Source: an uncultured Hungatella sp. (GTDB lineage Bacteria > Bacillota > Clostridia > Lachnospirales > Lachnospiraceae). Taken from it: a stretch of 17,498 bases of DNA. Position 1 is the first letter of the stretch. Every line of letters begins with the position of its first letter. The notes under the pieces were generated by a model. The model saw only the letters and a program-made list of their open reading frames with translations, was not told where the DNA came from and did no database searches. The DNA lies in contig CAUEKH010000015.1 in NCBI GenBank assembly GCA_959018155.1, positions 1 through 17,498 on the forward strand, written 5' to 3'. Below, in pieces: positions 15,453 through 17,498 of the stretch. Made by a program: the position numbers and the translations under genes.

Positions 15453-17036
15453 TTATAGCAGAGGCGATAACAGTCTGCTGCATTGTTCCTTAATCCGGAT
15501 CACCAGTTCACGCTTTTCATATACCTCCCGCGTGATTTCCTTGCACAGTTTTAAATCCTCTACAAACAGTTCTTCCAGATGTTTCGTGGTTTCCTCATCA
15601 TAAATCACAGCGTTGACCTCAAAGTTCAGTTCAAAGCTTCTGATATCCATGTTGGCCGTTCCGTAAGAGCAGACGCGCCCGTCTGTCATGACGCCCTTCG
15701 CGTGAAGAAATCCATTTTCATAGGTGTAGCACTTGGCACCGGCGGAAAGTAAATCTCCAACATAGGAATAAGTGGCCCAGTAGACGAACGGATGGTCCGG
15801 CTTACACGGGATCATCAGGCGCACATCGACGCCGGAACGCGCCGCAATCTGGAGTGCCGACAGCACCGCGTCATCCGGAACAAAATACGGGGTCTGAATA
15901 TAAATGTGGTCCCGCGCCTTATTGAACAGCCGGATATAATTGTCACGAATCTGACGGTTGCTGGCGTCCGGGCCGCTGGCAATGATCTGGATTCCGAGGG
16001 GACGGTGATCAGGCCCCATCCGGTTCATGTGAAATAAATCAGGCGGATCGATCCTCCACTCTCCGGTCCCGCTGTTCACAGTACAGCTGCCGCCGGCGCC
16101 TCCCGGTTCCTGCCCGCCTTCCTCTGATACATTCTGGCAGAAATATTTCATATTTTTAAACAGGTTTTCACCCATCGCATAATTCCAGTCCAAGGCAAAC
16201 CGGATCTGAAGGCTTAAGACGGAACCGCCGGTCAGCTTCAAATGGGTATCCCTCCAGTACCCGAATTTCGGATCTCTGGAAATATACTCACGCCCGATAT
16301 TAAATCCTCCCACATAGCCAACGCGGTTATCGATCACCACTATTTTCCTGTGGTTCCGGTAATTGAGCCGCAGCTGGAGACGTCCCAGAACCGGCGGAAA
16401 GAAGATACCTACCTTTACCCCGTTTTTCTTCAGTTCCTCCCACCGTTTCTTTGGCATAAAACGGCCGCCCATACCATCGCAGAGAATCCGCACCTCGACT
16501 CCCGCTCTGGCGCGCTCAATCAGAATCGGGCTGATGGATGAGAAAAGTTCATCGTCTTTGATAATATAATACTGCATATGGATAAACTGTTCCGCCGAGC
16601 GCAGTTCTTTCCTCAAATCTGAATATTTGGCCTCCCCGTCGGTAAAGACCTCCACCGTATTGTCTACAGTAAGAACCGCCCCTGAAGTCTCCAGATTATA
16701 GACGACCAAGTCCTCGTAATCGTGTGACAGCGGATCTTTTAAACTGTCGATGTGGGTCCTTAGGTACTCTTCCTGATTCTGTATGGAGTAACGCATCCGG
16801 TCCTCCACCTCTTTTACCCGGAACATCTTACTTTTTCTCATATCCTGTCCCAGAACGAGATACAAAAGGATTCCGAATACCGGAATAAAATACAGGGCAA
16901 GCAGCCAGGTCCAGACAGCCTTCGGGTCCCTTCTCTGGAAAAATACGATGACGATTGAAAGAATGAGGTTAATAAAAAGCAAATGTTCCATGAGCCATGA
17001 CCAGACGGCCATCAGTTCCATCCCTACTGTTTCCAT
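15453..17036 (-). CDS. cls: Cardiolipin synthase (phospholipase D type)
   Basis: 527 residues from the ATG at 17036, chosen because GGAGG stands 7 nt upstream. An upstream in-frame ATG at 17084 lacks such a site and would add 16 residues overlapping the -10-like box. The enzyme joins two phosphatidylglycerols (or PG and a second phospholipid) to make cardiolipin at the membrane. Two N-terminal helices (about 14-33, 41-63) anchor it. Two HKD motifs are intact: H229-K231-D236 in NHRKIVVID, and H445-K447-D452 in LHAKGVMTD. The conserved IIASGPD (351-357) and QTPYFVPDD (381-389) are also present. Between the two halves an unusual Gly/Glu-rich stretch (about 303-345) makes it slightly longer than standard. 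The GH42 gene follows 33 bp downstream. Other phospholipase-D transferases share the fold, but the N-terminal topology favours cardiolipin synthase. Confidence 0.95.
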   Translation of the reverse strand: METVGMELMAVWSWLMEHLLFINLILSIVIVFFQRRDPKAVWTWLLALYFIPVFGILLYLVLGQDMRKSKMFRVKEVEDRMRYSIQNQEEYLRTHIDSLKDPLSHDYEDLVVYNLETSGAVLTVDNTVEVFTDGEAKYSDLRKELRSAEQFIHMQYYIIKDDELFSSISPILIERARAGVEVRILCDGMGGRFMPKKRWEELKKNGVKVGIFFPPVLGRLQLRLNYRNHRKIVVIDNRVGYVGGFNIGREYISRDPKFGYWRDTHLKLTGGSVLSLQIRFALDWNYAMGENLFKNMKYFCQNVSEEGGQEPGGAGGSCTVNSGTGEWRIDPPDLFHMNRMGPDHRPLGIQIIASGPDASNRQIRDNYIRLFNKARDHIYIQTPYFVPDDAVLSALQIAARSGVDVRLMIPCKPDHPFVYWATYSYVGDLLSAGAKCYTYENGFLHAKGVMTDGRVCSYGTANMDIRSFELNFEVNAVIYDEETTKHLEELFVEDLKLCKEITREVYEKRELVIRIKEQCSRLLSPLL

Positions 17037-17058
17037 GTAAATTCCTCCTTCTTCGATT

Positions 17059-17064
17059 ATTATA
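17059..17064 (-). promoter_or_regulatory. Possible -10 box for cls
   Basis: A perfect TATAAT on the minus strand lies 22 nt before the cls start codon. No -35-like hexamer stands 17 bp upstream (CGGGTG at 17082-17087), and that region belongs to a likely terminator stem. Initiation here would give a leader of about 16 nt that still contains the GGAGG site. Weak call. Confidence 0.3.
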
Positions 17065-17068
17065 ACCC

Positions 17069-17095
17069 AAAAAGGCCGCCGCACCCGCAGCGCCC
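17069..17095 (-). terminator. Rho-independent terminator after the DUF4250 gene
   Basis: On the minus strand GGGCGCTGC pairs with GCGGCGGCC around a GGGT loop, with one G-G mismatch and one G-U pair. TTTTT follows immediately (17069-17073). It begins about 10 bp after the DUF4250 stop codon and would separate that gene from cls. Confidence 0.55.
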
Positions 17096-17105
17096 CTTTG
17101 TACCT

Positions 17106-17285
17106 TTATACAAACTGATTCTTTTCGTCTTCGTAATGGTAATCAATCCCGGCAAGCGCAGCTTTTATCTCCTCTTCACTGACTCCCAGTGATAGACAGC
17201 ATTCATTCAGGGAAGAATAATAATCGCGCAGCTGCGTGTTGATATAACTCAGCAGCATCACCGGATCTTTGGGAATTGCAGCCAT
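17106..17285 (-). CDS. DUF4250 domain small protein
   Basis: 59 residues from the ATG at 17285, which has GGAGG 8 nt upstream. A second ATG at 17300 would add MEEWF but sits directly against a weaker AAAGG. The sequence IPKDPVMLLSYINTQLRDYY (4-23) and the end YEDEKNQFV match the small DUF4250 family of Clostridia as I know it: short, soluble, mostly helical, with a helix-turn-helix-like middle (SLNECCLSLGVSEEEIKAAL). The family's function is unknown. It has its own strong promoter upstream, divergent from the asparaginase gene, and a probable terminator downstream, so it appears to be a single-gene unit. Confidence 0.85.
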   Translation of the reverse strand: MAAIPKDPVMLLSYINTQLRDYYSSLNECCLSLGVSEEEIKAALAGIDYHYEDEKNQFV

Positions 17286-17317
17286 AAACCATTCCTCCAT
17301 TCCTTTTAATGCCTATC

Positions 17318-17346
17318 ATTCTAGCACAAATGGCATGGGGAATCAA
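17318..17346 (-). promoter_or_regulatory. Promoter of the DUF4250 gene
   Basis: On the minus strand -35 TTGATT (17341-17346) and extended -10 TGC-TAGAAT (hexamer 17318-17323) are separated by 17 bp. The predicted start near 17311 leaves a leader of about 26 nt with the GGAGG site. Confidence 0.7.
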
Positions 17347-17353
17347 GCCGGGG

Positions 17354-17382
17354 TGTACGAAACACCGCGGATGTGATACAAT
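17354..17382 (+). promoter_or_regulatory. Candidate promoter of the asparaginase gene
   Basis: An extended -10 TGA-TACAAT (hexamer 17377-17382) lies 25 bp before the start codon. At 17 bp upstream the -35 position TGTACG (17354-17359) matches consensus at only three of six bases. A small hairpin GGTGT/ACACC (17352-17366) overlaps it and could be an operator. Confidence 0.45.
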
Positions 17383-17407
17383 TCTTACTATAAAGGAGGA
17401 TACCATT

Positions 17408-17498
17408 GTGATGAAAAAAATACTGATGCTTGGTACAGGAGGAACGATTGCCTGCAAACGGGGAGAATCGGGTTTAAAGCCGTTACTCACCTCTGATG
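17408..17498 (+). CDS. Type I L-asparaginase, N-terminal fragment (cut by window edge)
   Basis: The only plus-strand gene seen. From GTG at 17408 (or ATG at 17411) the frame reads MMKKILMLGTGGTIACKRGE and stays open to the edge. The first strand followed by TGGTIA carries the nucleophilic threonine of the asparaginase/glutaminase family, which hydrolyses asparagine to aspartate and ammonia. Absence of a signal peptide points to the cytoplasmic type I enzyme. AAAGGAGG lies 8 nt before the GTG and 11 nt before the ATG, favouring the GTG slightly. It is transcribed away from the DUF4250 gene. Only 30 codons are visible, so the call rests on this signature; related amidohydrolases with the same N-terminus (for example the Glu-tRNA(Gln) amidotransferase GatD) are less likely outside archaea. 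Confidence 0.78.
   Translation, partial: MMKKILMLGTGGTIACKRGESGLKPLLTSD

Noticed and set aside
17037..17084. Longer N-terminus for cardiolipin synthase from ATG 17084
   Set aside because: No ribosome site before it, it overlaps the -10-like box, and the shorter start has GGAGG at good spacing.
1..17498. Insertion sequences, prophage, CRISPR, tRNA/rRNA, toxin-antitoxin or defence genes
   Set aside because: None of their hallmark proteins, repeats or RNA folds were found; apart from the repeats listed, the window is densely packed with ordinary chromosomal genes.

Overview
The window looks like chromosomal DNA of a Gram-positive, anaerobic Clostridia-type bacterium, most likely Lachnospiraceae (Enterocloster/Lachnoclostridium/Hungatella-like). 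The evidence is a VanRS-type two-component pair, a DUF4250 small protein, a PF06541-type membrane protein, a clostridial-style fused chorismate mutase/prephenate dehydratase, strong GGAGG ribosome sites and moderate GC content. No IS element, prophage, CRISPR, tRNA or rRNA was seen. Every complete gene lies on the minus strand. The only plus-strand gene is a truncated asparaginase at the right edge.

Reading in the direction of transcription (right to left): a divergent promoter region (about 17286-17407) separates the start of a type I L-asparaginase (plus) from a DUF4250 small protein (minus). A probable terminator follows DUF4250. Next come a cardiolipin synthase (15453-17036) and a GH42 beta-galactosidase (13440-15419) only 33 bp apart. 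A 177-bp gap with an imperfect inverted repeat precedes a PF06541 membrane protein (12795-13262).

A well-formed promoter at 12764-12792 then drives an apparent five-gene operon with overlaps or gaps of at most 15 bp: plsC acyltransferase, pheA, DUF815 AAA ATPase, a Ppx/GppA-family protein and polyphosphate kinase ppk (12740 to 5830). The last two form a polyphosphate module, although the Ppx-like protein lacks several residues expected for catalysis.

The 320-bp gap between ppk and the next operon holds the most striking non-coding structure of the window. It is a 140-bp element with near-perfect 29-bp inverted ends (5631-5770), followed by a second hairpin with a T-rich tail on the plus strand (5788-5835).

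The leftmost operon (5509 to below 1) encodes an OmpR-type response regulator, a VanS-type histidine kinase, an 830-residue exported two-TM protein with very large extracytoplasmic domains, an ABC ATPase and the start of an ABC-2 type permease. The genes overlap or nearly abut. This suggests a signal-controlled envelope ABC system of unknown substrate.
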